A stretch of 17,211 nucleotides of DNA from Halorhodospira sp. (GTDB lineage: Bacteria > Pseudomonadota > Gammaproteobacteria > Nitrococcales > Halorhodospiraceae). Where the stretch lies: positions 1-17,211 of the forward strand of contig SKJZ01000058.1 in assembly GCA_007121755.1 (NCBI GenBank). The letters are read 5' to 3'. A program made the translations under genes and the position numbers. The notes beneath the pieces are model-generated. The model had not been told where the DNA came from and ran no database searches. It saw nothing but the letters and a program-made list of their open reading frames with translations. This document shows, one piece after another, positions 1-7,595 of this stretch. Positions within the stretch are counted from its first letter, which is position 1; every line of letters starts with the position of its first letter.

Positions 1-1
1 G

Positions 2-304
2 TTGTCGGCGTTAGTGATGCCGGCCGGCCCGGCATTGGCCGGCGAAGGTATTGCGGACGAGCGCAAGGAGCGGTTGGTCCACTTGTTGCGCCACGAGTGC
101 GGTTCGTGTCACGGCCTGAAGATGCTCGGCGGGTTGGGGCCGGCGTTAACGCCCGCGGCCATCCACGCTCGCAGTGATGAGTATCTGTTGGAGACCATCC
201 TGGAGGGCGTGGCGGGAACCCCCATGCCGCCCTGGCGGTCGATTGTTACGCCCGAAGAGGCTGCCTGGTTGGTTGAGCAATTGCGTGAAGGAGTCGTGAA
301 ATGA
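2..304 (+). CDS. nirC: NirC-like c-type cytochrome (cytochrome c55X type), 5' end cut by the window edge
   Basis: The gene encodes a small periplasmic monoheme cytochrome c. The reading frame is open to the window edge. Its first residues, ending in a PALA sequence, look like the tail of a signal peptide, so the true start lies upstream. A CGSCH heme-binding motif is encoded at bases 98-112 and a likely axial methionine (GTPMPPW) at 224-226. In denitrifiers the NirC/c55X cytochrome sits beside nirF and is thought to carry electrons for heme d1 maturation or for nitrite reductase. The stop overlaps the nirF start (ATGA), so it belongs to the same operon. The NirC name rests on small size, motif and position; another small cytochrome c is possible. 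Confidence 0.8.
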   Translation: MSALVMPAGPALAGEGIADERKERLVHLLRHECGSCHGLKMLGGLGPALTPAAIHARSDEYLLETILEGVAGTPMPPWRSIVTPEEAAWLVEQLREGVVK

Positions 305-1506
305 CGGTTGGGTCCGCGTTACATCGAATCGTCCTCGTGGCGGCCGCGGCCATAGTGCTGGCCGGTTGCGCCGTGGGGCAGCAGGAGCTGCGCGGCACCG
401 GCGATCTCGGGGTCATTGTCGAGCGTGAACGGGGTAGCTTGAAGATCGTCGATTCGACGCACTTCGAGATTCTGCACCGCGTGGAGGGGTTGGGCGACCT
501 CTCCCACGCTACGGTCAAGTTTTCGCGGGACGCGCGGTACGCGTATGTCTTTGGACGCGACGGGGGTCTGACCAAGGTCGATATCCTGCGCGGCGCTATC
601 GTGGCGCGCACCGTGGAGGCCGGCAATAGCGTCGGTGGTGCGATCTCCCAGGACGGCCGCTTGATCGCTGTCTCTAACTACGAACCCGGCGGGGTTCAGG
701 TCTTCGACGCTGAGACCCTGGAGCTGATCGTCGATATTCCGGCGCGGGTTCGCGAGGGCGCCGGCCGTTCCAAAGTGGTGGGGTTGGTGGATGCGCCCGG
801 ACAGAAGTTCGTCTTTAGCCTTTACGAGGCCGGCGAGACGTGGGTCGCCGACTTCGATGTGGACGATCTGTCATCGCCAGAGATCCGCCGTTACCCGGAG
901 ATCGGCCGGCAACCATACGACGGGTTGATTACCCCGGACGGCCGTTACCATATCGCCGGATTGTACGGCGAGGACGGGTTGGCGCTGCTCGATCTGTGGG
1001 ATCTCGACGGTGGCGTCCGGCGGATCCTGGACGGTTACGGGCGCGGCGAGGAGCCGTTGCCGGTGTACAAGATGCCGCACCTGGAGGGGTGGGCGCAGGC
1101 GGATGGTAAGCTTTTCCTCCCCGCCGTCGGGCGGCACGAGTTGCTGGTGGTCGACCCGCACCAGGATTGGCGGGAGGTGGGCCGGATCCCCGTTTACGGG
1201 CAGCCGATCTTCGCGGTAGCCCGTCCGGACGGTCGCCAGGTGTGGGTGAACTTCGCCTTTCCGGATAACAACGTGATTCAGGTGGTCGACGTCGTGGAGA
1301 TGTCGGTGGTGGCCGAGATGGAGCCGGGCCCCGGTGTCCTCCACATGGAGTTCTCTCCACGCGGTGAACACTTGTGGTTGTCGGTGCGCGACGAGAACCG
1401 GGTGGAGGTCTACGATACCGCCACTCTGGAGCGGATCGCGGAACTGCAGGTGGAGACTCCGAGCGGAATCTTTCTGACTTACCGCGCGCACCGCATCGGT
1501 CTGTAG
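301..1506 (+). CDS. nirF: NirF, heme d1 biosynthesis lipoprotein
   Basis: NirF is a periplasmic protein required late in heme d1 synthesis and is built on an eight-bladed propeller related to the d1 domain of NirS. The 401-residue product has an N-terminal hydrophobic segment and a lipobox, LAGC, with C23 as the lipidated residue, so it is probably anchored in a membrane facing the periplasm, as described for Pseudomonas NirF. Repeated blade-like strands such as SPRGEHLWLSVRD run through the protein, and no CXXCH motif is present, which separates it from NirS and NirN. The ATG at 301 overlaps the upstream stop by four bases. Length is normal for the family. Its precise chemical step is still debated; binding of a late d1 precursor is the accepted view. 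Confidence 0.93.
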   Translation: MTVGSALHRIVLVAAAAIVLAGCAVGQQELRGTGDLGVIVERERGSLKIVDSTHFEILHRVEGLGDLSHATVKFSRDARYAYVFGRDGGLTKVDILRGAIVARTVEAGNSVGGAISQDGRLIAVSNYEPGGVQVFDAETLELIVDIPARVREGAGRSKVVGLVDAPGQKFVFSLYEAGETWVADFDVDDLSSPEIRRYPEIGRQPYDGLITPDGRYHIAGLYGEDGLALLDLWDLDGGVRRILDGYGRGEEPLPVYKMPHLEGWAQADGKLFLPAVGRHELLVVDPHQDWREVGRIPVYGQPIFAVARPDGRQVWVNFAFPDNNVIQVVDVVEMSVVAEMEPGPGVLHMEFSPRGEHLWLSVRDENRVEVYDTATLERIAELQVETPSGIFLTYRAHRIGL

Positions 1507-1521
1507 CGCGGAACGGGGGGA

Positions 1522-2028
1522 GTGGGGTTGGCGAGCACCGATAGTGAAGAGGGTGGCGGCGGCGACGGACCCGTGCGCTTGAGCGCGCTGCAGCGTTCGC
1601 TGATCGACGGGTTCCAGCGAGGTCTGCCGCTCACGCCGCGACCATACGCCGCAATGGCGGAAGCCCTCGGGGTGCGGGAGAGTGAGGTGTTGGAAGCGCT
1701 GCGGGGCTTGCAGGAGGCGCGGGTCTTGAGTCGGGTTGGGGCGGCGATACGCCCCGGAACCGTCGGCGCGGGCACGCTGGCCGCGATGGCCGTTCCCCCG
1801 GAGCGGTTGGACGAGGTCGCCGCACTGGTCAACGCCTACGGCGAAGTGAATCACAACTACCGGCGGGAGCACGTCTACAACCTCTGGTTCGTCGTGACCG
1901 CGCCCGATGCGGACCACCTGGAAGAGGTATTGCGGGATATCGAGGGGCGCACGGGACTGTCCGTTCTCAACCTCCCTCTGGAGGAGGCCTACCACATCGA
2001 CTTGGGGTTTCCGGTGCAATGGAGCTAG
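1522..2028 (+). CDS. nirD: NirD, siroheme decarboxylase subunit
   Basis: This is a cytoplasmic Lrp/AsnC-fold protein of the NirD/L/G/H (AhbA/AhbB) family, which removes two acetate carboxyl groups from siroheme to give 12,18-didecarboxysiroheme, an early step of heme d1 synthesis. An N-terminal helix-turn-helix-like region (about residues 20-70) precedes the ligand-binding ferredoxin-like half. The family signature N110-H-N-Y followed by YNLWFVV is clear. The GTG start at 1522 follows a G-rich ribosome site at 1513-1520; a TTG two codons later is an alternative. The first 18 residues are acidic and glycine-rich and extend beyond the conserved core. Resemblance to the third protein of the series (NirG) and position after nirF support the D assignment. 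Confidence 0.9.
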   Translation: MGLASTDSEEGGGGDGPVRLSALQRSLIDGFQRGLPLTPRPYAAMAEALGVRESEVLEALRGLQEARVLSRVGAAIRPGTVGAGTLAAMAVPPERLDEVAALVNAYGEVNHNYRREHVYNLWFVVTAPDADHLEEVLRDIEGRTGLSVLNLPLEEAYHIDLGFPVQWS

Positions 2029-2543
2029 ACGAGGGGGATGGCCGTTTGCTGGAGGCGCTCCAGCAGGGGTTGCCGTTGACCTCAAGGCCCTACGAGGCGT
2101 TGGGGCGCCGGGCCGGTATGAGCGAAACGGAGGTGTTGCGCCGCTTGGAGCGGTTCCACGCCGGCGGCTGGATCAATCGCATGGGTCTGATCGTCCGCCA
2201 CCACGAATTGGGCTATCGTGCCAACGCCATGATGGTGTGGGCCCTGCCCCCGGAACGTGTCTCCGAGGTCGGCCGCACCATGGCGCGTTATCCGTTTGTC
2301 ACGCTCTGCTACCGGCGCCGGCCGTCTCCGCCGGAGTGGCCGTACAACCTCTTCTGTATGATCCACGGCCGGGATCGTGAAGCGGTGCTCGGCCACCGTG
2401 ACCGCTTGGTGGAAGAGCTCGGCCTGCACGGGATCCCCCAAGAGGTGCTATTCAGCACTCGGCGGTTCAAACAGCGGGGCGCCTGGTACCTCCAAGGCGG
2501 CGGCCGGCGGCCGGAGCGGCCCGCCGCGGCCGGGGAGGCCTGA
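2019..2543 (+). CDS. nirL: NirL, siroheme decarboxylase subunit
   Basis: This is the partner of NirD in the siroheme decarboxylase. It has the Lrp-like N-terminal helix-turn-helix fold followed by the second-type signature CYRRRP...PPEWPYNLF (around residues 95-112), which differs from the HNY...NLWF pattern of NirD and NirG. The longer loop before PYNLF is shared with NirH (2990-3493). The ATG at 2019 lies 10 bases inside nirD, so translation is probably coupled. The last 15 residues (GGGRRPERPAAAGEA) are low-complexity and probably disordered. The 174-residue length is normal for NirL. Naming as L rather than H follows gene order. Confidence 0.88.
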   Translation: MELDEGDGRLLEALQQGLPLTSRPYEALGRRAGMSETEVLRRLERFHAGGWINRMGLIVRHHELGYRANAMMVWALPPERVSEVGRTMARYPFVTLCYRRRPSPPEWPYNLFCMIHGRDREAVLGHRDRLVEELGLHGIPQEVLFSTRRFKQRGAWYLQGGGRRPERPAAAGEA

Positions 2544-2546
2544 GCG

Positions 2547-2993
2547 GTGGACCGTGTCGACCGGGAGTTGGTCAACCGTCTGCAGGACGGGATTGAGATC
2601 GAACAGCGTCCGTTCGCGCCGATCGCCCGTGCGTTGGATATCAGCGAGGACGAGGTGGTGGGACGGTTGGAGCGGTTGGTCGAGGATGGCTACCTGAGCC
2701 GCTTCGGCCCGCTCTACAACGCCGATCGCATGGGGGGCGCGGTGACATTGGCGGCTCTCGCGGTCCCGCCGGAGCGTATGGACGAGGTCGCCGGCTTGGT
2801 GAACGCGCACGTGGAGGTCTCGCACAACTATGCGCGGGATCACGATGTTTTGAATATGTGGTTTGTCGTCTCCGCCGAGGCGCCCGACCGGGTGGACGAG
2901 GTGCTAGAGGCGATTGAGAAGGAGACGGGGTTGGCGGTCTACGACATGCCGAAGGAGCGGGAGTACTACATCGGTTTGAGGTTGGCGCTGTGA
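2547..2993 (+). CDS. nirG: NirG, siroheme decarboxylase subunit
   Basis: This is the third member of the siroheme decarboxylase set and the same subtype as NirD: a compact 148-residue Lrp-like protein with S92-H-N-Y followed by LNMWFVVSAE. The GTG start at 2547 comes three bases after the nirL stop, which indicates translational reinitiation. It probably forms heteromers with NirL or NirH. In organisms with four separate genes all the products contribute to decarboxylation, while other organisms manage with a fused NirDL or with AhbAB alone. These proteins look like DNA-binding regulators, but they are enzymes, and a database label of Lrp/AsnC regulator would be misleading. Confidence 0.88.
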   Translation: MDRVDRELVNRLQDGIEIEQRPFAPIARALDISEDEVVGRLERLVEDGYLSRFGPLYNADRMGGAVTLAALAVPPERMDEVAGLVNAHVEVSHNYARDHDVLNMWFVVSAEAPDRVDEVLEAIEKETGLAVYDMPKEREYYIGLRLAL

Positions 2994-3493
2994 GCAGAAA
3001 GCCGCTTCCGGAGGGGTCGGTGGATGCGGTGGATCGTCGCATCATTGCCGCCACGCAGGGGGGGCTGCCGCTGGTTCCGGAGCCGTACCACCAAGTGGCC
3101 GAAGAGCTTGGGCTAACGGCCGACGAAGTCATGGACCGCATGCGGCGGATGCGATACGCCGGCGCCATCCGGCGTATCGCCGCTATCCCGCACCACTACG
3201 CCCTGGGCTTCAAGGCCAACGGCATGTCAGTGTGGGACGTGCCGGACGGGATGGTGGACGAGTTGGGTCCCGCGGTCGGGGCGCTCGATTTCGTCAGCCA
3301 CTCCTACCGGCGGCCGCGGCACCCGCCCGATTGGCCTTACAATCTGTTCGCCATGGTGCACGGCCGCAGCCGCGGGGAGGTGGAAGAGAAAGTCGCCGTG
3401 ATCGCGGAGCTGCTGGGCGAGGCGAACCGCGGCCACCGGATCCTATACAGTACACAGGTTCTAAAGAAGACCGGTTTGCGGCTGCAAGCCTGA
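2990..3493 (+). CDS. nirH: NirH, siroheme decarboxylase subunit
   Basis: This is the fourth siroheme decarboxylase gene and the same subtype as NirL: S103-H-S-Y-RRP, then PPDWPYNLFAMVHGR, with an N-terminal Lrp-type helix-turn-helix. The GTG start at 2990 overlaps the nirG stop by four bases (GTGA). The protein acts in the cytoplasm on siroheme, delivering its product to NirJ encoded directly downstream. Length (167 aa) fits NirH. The alternation of the two subtypes (D, L, G, H) indicates an old duplication of a two-gene unit. Confidence 0.88.
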   Translation: MSRKPLPEGSVDAVDRRIIAATQGGLPLVPEPYHQVAEELGLTADEVMDRMRRMRYAGAIRRIAAIPHHYALGFKANGMSVWDVPDGMVDELGPAVGALDFVSHSYRRPRHPPDWPYNLFAMVHGRSRGEVEEKVAVIAELLGEANRGHRILYSTQVLKKTGLRLQA

Positions 3494-3503
3494 CGGAGGT
3501 TCT

Positions 3504-4706
3504 ATGTTCCGGGTTTCACAGTACATGCGGGAGCTGCTGGCGCCGACGCCGTTGGGCCCCAAGAAGGAACCCCCCGGGCCGGTGGTGATCTGGAACTTGA
3601 TCCGCCGGTGCAATCTCGCCTGCAAGCACTGCTACGCGATCTCCGCGGATCACGACTTTGCCGGGGAGCTCTCGACCGCGGAAATTTATACCGTCATGGA
3701 CGATCTGAAATCGTTCGGCGTTCCGGTGTTGATCCTCTCCGGCGGCGAGCCGCTGCTGCGCCCAGATATCTTCGATATCTCCCGCCGCGCCAAGGAGATG
3801 GGTTTCTATACCGGCTTGTCCAGCAACGGTACGCTGATCACCGAAGAGAACATCGGCGCCATCACCGATATCGGTTACGACTACGTCGGGATCAGTCTGG
3901 ACGGCATCGGGTCCACCCACGACTACTTCCGGCGGAAGGAGGGCGCGTTCGAGCAGTCGATCCGGGCCGTGCGGCTGTGCCGGGACGCGGGGATCAAGGT
4001 GGGCATCCGGTTCACGATGACCCGGGATAACGCCGCCCAACTGCCCCAGTTGCTGGATCTGATGGAAGATGAGCGCATCGATAAGTTTTACTTCTCGCAC
4101 CTCAATTATGCGGGCCGCGGGAACCGTAACCGGGCCGACGACGCCTTCCTCGATACGACCCGCTGGGCGATGGATCAGCTCTTCCAGCGGGCGTTCGAAT
4201 ACGCCAAGGCCGGGTCGACGAAAGAGTTCGTGACGGGTAACAACGACGCCGACGGCGTCTACCTGCTGCTGTGGGCGGCGGAGCGCTTCCCGGAATTGCA
4301 GGAGCACCTGCGGGCGAAGCTGGTGCAGTGGGGTGGCAACTCCACCGGCGTCAACGTCGCCAATATCGACAACCTGGGTGAGGTCCACCCGGACACCATG
4401 TGGTGGGACTACAACTTGGGCAATGTCCGGGAGCGGCCGTTCTCCGATATCTGGATGGACACCTCCGATCCGCTGATGGCTGGGCTAAAACAGCGCCCGC
4501 GGCAGGTCAAGGGCCGCTGCGCCGAGTGCCGTTACTTCGATATATGCGGTGGTAACACGCGGGTCCGGGCCCTTCAGTTGACCGGAGATCCGTGGGACGA
4601 GGATCCGGCCTGCTACCTCAACGACGAAGAGATCGGGGTGACGCCGGGGAAGGAGCGGCTGGCGGTGACTCCCTACAGCAGGAGGAAGCAACGGCATGCC
4701 TCGTAG
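3504..4706 (+). CDS. nirJ: NirJ, radical SAM heme d1 biosynthesis enzyme
   Basis: NirJ is the cytoplasmic radical SAM enzyme that acts on didecarboxysiroheme to remove the propionate side chains on the route to the d1 oxo groups. The CX3CX2C cluster motif is at C36, C40 and C43, and SGGEPLL is the usual SAM-binding stretch that follows. A second, C-terminal cluster region has C339, C342, C348 and C370 (CX2CX5C, then a distant Cys), as in the SPASM-like end of NirJ. The start follows a strong GGAGG at 3495-3499. The stop lies 11 bases inside nirN. Length (400 aa) is normal. A close alternative is AhbD of alternative heme synthesis, but the nir context excludes it. Confidence 0.94.
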   Translation: MFRVSQYMRELLAPTPLGPKKEPPGPVVIWNLIRRCNLACKHCYAISADHDFAGELSTAEIYTVMDDLKSFGVPVLILSGGEPLLRPDIFDISRRAKEMGFYTGLSSNGTLITEENIGAITDIGYDYVGISLDGIGSTHDYFRRKEGAFEQSIRAVRLCRDAGIKVGIRFTMTRDNAAQLPQLLDLMEDERIDKFYFSHLNYAGRGNRNRADDAFLDTTRWAMDQLFQRAFEYAKAGSTKEFVTGNNDADGVYLLLWAAERFPELQEHLRAKLVQWGGNSTGVNVANIDNLGEVHPDTMWWDYNLGNVRERPFSDIWMDTSDPLMAGLKQRPRQVKGRCAECRYFDICGGNTRVRALQLTGDPWDEDPACYLNDEEIGVTPGKERLAVTPYSRRKQRHAS

Positions 4707-6264
4707 TCGTGTTGTTTTACTGGGTTCGGCTCTGGTTTCGGCCGTTGCGCTTTCCGGCTGTTACGGCTCCTCCGGCGAGGCCGAGCAACAGGGGGTCGAC
4801 GGCGAAGCGCTTTACCAGGGGTACTGCGCCGTTTGCCACGGCACGGACCGGTTGGGTGGCACCGGGCCGGCCTTGTTGCCGGAAAACCTACGCCGGCTCT
4901 CCAAAGACGACGCTTATACGGCGATCGGCGAGGGGCTCGCGGCAACGCAGATGCCGGTTTTCGGTGACGTGCTCGACAGTGAGCAGATCACCGCGCTGGT
5001 CGATTACATCTATGAGCCGCTGGACGAAGTGCCTCAATGGCGCATCGCAGAGATGGAACAGACCCACACGGTCTTCGACCCCCCTGAGGCCGGGTACCGG
5101 GATGACCCGGTCTTCGACGCCGACATGGAGAACCTCTTCGTGGTGGTCGAGACCGGTGATCACCACGCCACCATCCTCGATGGCGACCGGTTCGAGCCGT
5201 TGCACCGTTTCGGCACCCACCACACGTTGCACGGCGGCCCGAAGTATTCGCCGGACGGCCGTTTCGTCTATTTCGTCTCCCGCGATGGCTGGGTGACCCG
5301 GTTCGATCTCTACAATCTGCACGTAACCCACGAGATCAGGGCCGGCATCAACGCGCGCAACGTGGCGCTATCGGCCGACGGCCGGTTTGTGGTGGTGGGC
5401 AACTACCTGCCGCATACGTTGGTGGTCCTGGATGCGCGGGATCTGACGCCGCTGAAGTCGATCCCGGTCGCGGGAGCGGCCGACGGAAAGAGTTCACGAG
5501 TCAGCGCGGTCTATCAGTCGGCGCCGCGGGGGAATTTCATCGCCGCGCTGCGGGATGTGCCGGAAATCTGGGAGCTCTACTACGACGATACCGCTCCACC
5601 CGATGCGGAGCCCGCCGCCGGCGAAGGCCCCGGAGAGGGCTTTCACATCCGGCGGATTGTGACGGAAGAACACATGGACGACTTCTTCTTCGACCCCGAT
5701 CACGGACACGTTCTCGGCTCGGCGCGGGATAGCGAGCGCTCCCTGGTGATCGACCTCGATCGTGGAGAAGCCGTGGCGGAGGTCGAGATCGAGGGAATGC
5801 CGCACTTGGCATCGGGTATTACTTGGGAGCATCGGGGGCGCACCGTCATGGCGACGCCCCACCTGCACGACGGTATGGTCAGTGTAGTGGACACTGTGGA
5901 GTGGGAAGTCATTGCGCGTATCGAGACCGAGGGGCCGGGCTTCTTCCTGCGCAGCCATGAAAATAGTCAGTACGCGTGGGTCGATGTCTTCTTCGGACCG
6001 AACCGGGACTTGATGCACGTCATCGATAAGGAGACGTTCGAGATCGTCGAGACACTGCGCCCCGAACCGGGCAAGACCGCCGCTCACGTGGAGTTCACCC
6101 GCGACGGTAGCCACGCCCTGGTTAGCATTTGGGAGATGGACGGGGCGCTGGTGATCTTCGACGCCGAAACCCTCGAAGAGGTCGAGCGGCTGCCCATGCG
6201 CAAGCCGTCCGGCAAGTACAACGTCTCCAATAAGATCTACCGGTCCCCCGGTACCAGCCACTGA
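4696..6264 (+). CDS. nirN: NirN, c-type cytochrome with d1-type propeller (dihydro-heme d1 dehydrogenase)
   Basis: NirN catalyses the last step of heme d1 formation, introducing the acrylate double bond, and helps deliver the cofactor to NirS. The order is a signal segment, a cytochrome c domain (C44-A-V-C47-H48, likely axial M86) and a d1-type eight-bladed propeller from about residue 140. The C-terminal KPSGKYNVSNKI...GTSH sequence is typical of NirN; NirS ends differently. A lipobox LSGC with C22 suggests a lipoprotein, whereas the P. aeruginosa protein is soluble. A linker rich in Ala, Glu and Pro near residues 300-315 interrupts the propeller. The ATG at 4696 has a strong AGGAGG (4680-4685) inside the end of nirJ. 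nirE, which often precedes nirN, is absent here. Confidence 0.92.
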   Translation: MPRSRVVLLGSALVSAVALSGCYGSSGEAEQQGVDGEALYQGYCAVCHGTDRLGGTGPALLPENLRRLSKDDAYTAIGEGLAATQMPVFGDVLDSEQITALVDYIYEPLDEVPQWRIAEMEQTHTVFDPPEAGYRDDPVFDADMENLFVVVETGDHHATILDGDRFEPLHRFGTHHTLHGGPKYSPDGRFVYFVSRDGWVTRFDLYNLHVTHEIRAGINARNVALSADGRFVVVGNYLPHTLVVLDARDLTPLKSIPVAGAADGKSSRVSAVYQSAPRGNFIAALRDVPEIWELYYDDTAPPDAEPAAGEGPGEGFHIRRIVTEEHMDDFFFDPDHGHVLGSARDSERSLVIDLDRGEAVAEVEIEGMPHLASGITWEHRGRTVMATPHLHDGMVSVVDTVEWEVIARIETEGPGFFLRSHENSQYAWVDVFFGPNRDLMHVIDKETFEIVETLRPEPGKTAAHVEFTRDGSHALVSIWEMDGALVIFDAETLEEVERLPMRKPSGKYNVSNKIYRSPGTSH

Positions 6265-6430
6265 CCGGAGCGGGCTGGAAAGGACGGACGATCTTTGGGT
6301 GGTTTGCCGGGTTGCCAAGCGGATATATTCGTAATACATGATTTGTATGGCTCGTTCAGCCCGCGTTCGGTGCGTGAACCGGGCGGTCCGCGGCGGGCGA
6401 CTCGGTCAGGTTTCCCCGGGGAGGGGTGAT
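6265..6430. promoter_or_regulatory. Intergenic leader upstream of cytochrome c gene, with inverted repeats
   Basis: This 166-base gap separates the nir operon from the copper/cytochrome group and may hold a promoter. It contains TATATT (6324-6329) and TAATAC (6332-6337) as possible -10 elements, but no convincing -35. A 15-base inverted repeat ATACA-N5-TGTAT lies at 6334-6348. Further down, GCCCG-C-GTTC (6359-6368) can pair with GAAC-CGGGC (6376-6384) to form a leader hairpin with one bulge and a 7-base loop. No T-run follows, so it is not a clear terminator. No FNR/DNR consensus site was found here. Confidence 0.35.
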
Positions 6431-6802
6431 ATGCGACAGATTTGGCGGGCGTGTTGGATCGGTGTCGTCGTTGTTTGGGCGGTAGGGGTTCCGGCGGCCG
6501 AGGGAGGGGACCCCGCCATTGGCGAGCCGCTCTACGAGCGGTACTGCGCCGCATGTCACGGTATTAACGGCCGGGGCAATGGACCCGCAGCGGCGGCGCT
6601 CCGTCCCCAGCCCATCGATATGACCGAGCCGGTATGGCAGCAAGGCGTAAGCGACGACTACCTGCGCAGGATCATCCGTGACGGCGGAACCGCGGTGGGG
6701 CGTTCGCCGCAGATGGCCCCTTGGGGCTTTGCCCTGGACGATCAGGGGCTGGACGATATGGTCGCTTACATCCGGACCTTGGGGGAAGACGCTGCCCGCT
6801 GA
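6431..6802 (+). CDS. Small periplasmic monoheme cytochrome c
   Basis: The gene encodes a 123-residue class I cytochrome c. The ATG at 6431 was chosen over an in-frame ATG at 6338 because it has a G-rich ribosome site (GGGGAGGGG just upstream) and begins a normal signal peptide (hydrophobic residues 8-20, probable cleavage near PAAEG). The heme motif is C39-A-A-C42-H43, and M95 (SPQMAPWG) is the likely sixth ligand. The protein is a plausible electron donor to the CuA subunit encoded at 11407-11949 or to nitrite reductase. It lies between the nir operon and two copper-handling genes. The exact partner cannot be told from sequence. Confidence 0.88.
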   Translation: MRQIWRACWIGVVVVWAVGVPAAEGGDPAIGEPLYERYCAACHGINGRGNGPAAAALRPQPIDMTEPVWQQGVSDDYLRRIIRDGGTAVGRSPQMAPWGFALDDQGLDDMVAYIRTLGEDAAR

Positions 6803-6819
6803 ACGCTCGCCGCGAGCGT
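6803..6819 (+). terminator. Perfect short hairpin after cytochrome c gene
   Basis: ACGCTCG (6803-6809) pairs perfectly with CGAGCGT (6813-6819) across a 3-base loop, starting directly after the stop codon. No T-run follows, so it may be an mRNA-stabilising or attenuating hairpin rather than a full terminator. Confidence 0.4.
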
Positions 6820-6859
6820 CGGGACAGCGAGGAACGGTCATTTTTATGGAGGTGACGCC

Positions 6860-7522
6860 ATGCGGCGTGCAAGGGTAGCCGGCCTCGGAGTGCCGGCGGC
6901 GTTAGGGCTTTTGGTGGTAATGGCTCTGGTTCTGGCGGCCGGCGTCTGGTTAAGCAACGAGCGCGCCGATCCTTACGCCGGACTCTCTCCCGCATTGCAG
7001 GCCAAGTTGTGGCCGGAGCCCAGGCCCGTGGAGCCGTTCCATCTTGTCGATCATCACGCGGAGCCGTTTACCGAAGAGCGGCTGCACGGCCAGTGGACGT
7101 TCCTCTTTTTCGGCTACGCTGGATGCCCTGACGTTTGTCCGATGGCGCTCCGGGATCTCAGTGATGTCAGAAAGATTCTGGCGCGTGACGGCCTTGACGA
7201 CGAGGCCCAGTTTGTTTTCGTCTCGGTGGATCCGGAGCGGGACACGGTAGAGTTGTTGGATGGCTATGTCACCTTCTTCGACGAAGAGATCGTCGGTGTA
7301 ACCGGTTCCCAGGACGAGATCGATTCGCTTACCGAACAGTTGGCGATCATGAGTGTCCGCGTCGATGACGACGGGGGGTCCGGTTTCTACCATTTCGACC
7401 ACACGTCCTCCGTGATGTTGATCGATCCGCGTGGCAGGGTGATCGGGGCCTTCCCGCCGCCGCACATACCCGAGCGTATGGCCGAGCATTTCACGGCGCT
7501 CAGGAACCTGGGGGCGCGTTGA
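6860..7522 (+). CDS. SCO1/SenC family copper-binding thiol protein
   Basis: SCO proteins are membrane-anchored periplasmic thioredoxin-fold proteins that deliver copper to, or reduce the cysteines of, the CuA site in subunit II of heme-copper reductases. A transmembrane anchor spans about residues 12-30. The copper/thiol motif is C89-P-D-V-C93 and the conserved histidine is H181 (FDHTSS). The start at 6860 has an ideal ribosome site, GGAGGTGA (6848-6855). It is followed by a PCuAC chaperone gene, its usual functional partner, and a CuA subunit is encoded at 11407-11949. A second SCO gene lies at 14796-15659. The family assignment is secure; the exact target is inferred. Confidence 0.93.
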   Translation: MRRARVAGLGVPAALGLLVVMALVLAAGVWLSNERADPYAGLSPALQAKLWPEPRPVEPFHLVDHHAEPFTEERLHGQWTFLFFGYAGCPDVCPMALRDLSDVRKILARDGLDDEAQFVFVSVDPERDTVELLDGYVTFFDEEIVGVTGSQDEIDSLTEQLAIMSVRVDDDGGSGFYHFDHTSSVMLIDPRGRVIGAFPPPHIPERMAEHFTALRNLGAR

Positions 7523-7548
7523 CGTCCCGGGCGTCCGTGTTGAGACCG

Positions 7549-7567
7549 TCCCGGGATGTTACCGGGA
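7549..7567 (+). repeat. Short inverted repeat between SCO and PCuAC genes
   Basis: TCCCGG (7549-7554) and CCGGGA (7562-7567) form a 6-bp stem with a 7-base loop. A second GTCCCGGG copy lies at 7524-7531. No T-run follows, and its function is unclear. Confidence 0.3.
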
Positions 7568-7595
7568 TCTTTGCATGTTGGAAAAGGAGTCGGAG

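Noticed and set aside
871..2085. 404-codon minus-strand frame opposite nirF and nirD
   Set aside because: It lies opposite two well-supported genes, has no recognisable protein sequence, and reflects codon bias of the real strand.
1522..3493. Four Lrp/AsnC transcription regulators
   Set aside because: The fold is Lrp-like, but the HNY/YNLF signatures and the nir context identify siroheme decarboxylase subunits.
4696..6264. Nitrite reductase NirS
   Set aside because: The domain order is the same, but the propeller sequence (for example the LHGGPKYSPDGRF region) and the KPSGKYNV...GTSH end match NirN, and the gene follows nirJ.
6338..6430. Upstream ATG extension of the cytochrome c gene
   Set aside because: The added residues precede and would bury the signal peptide, and the ATG at 6431 has the better ribosome site.
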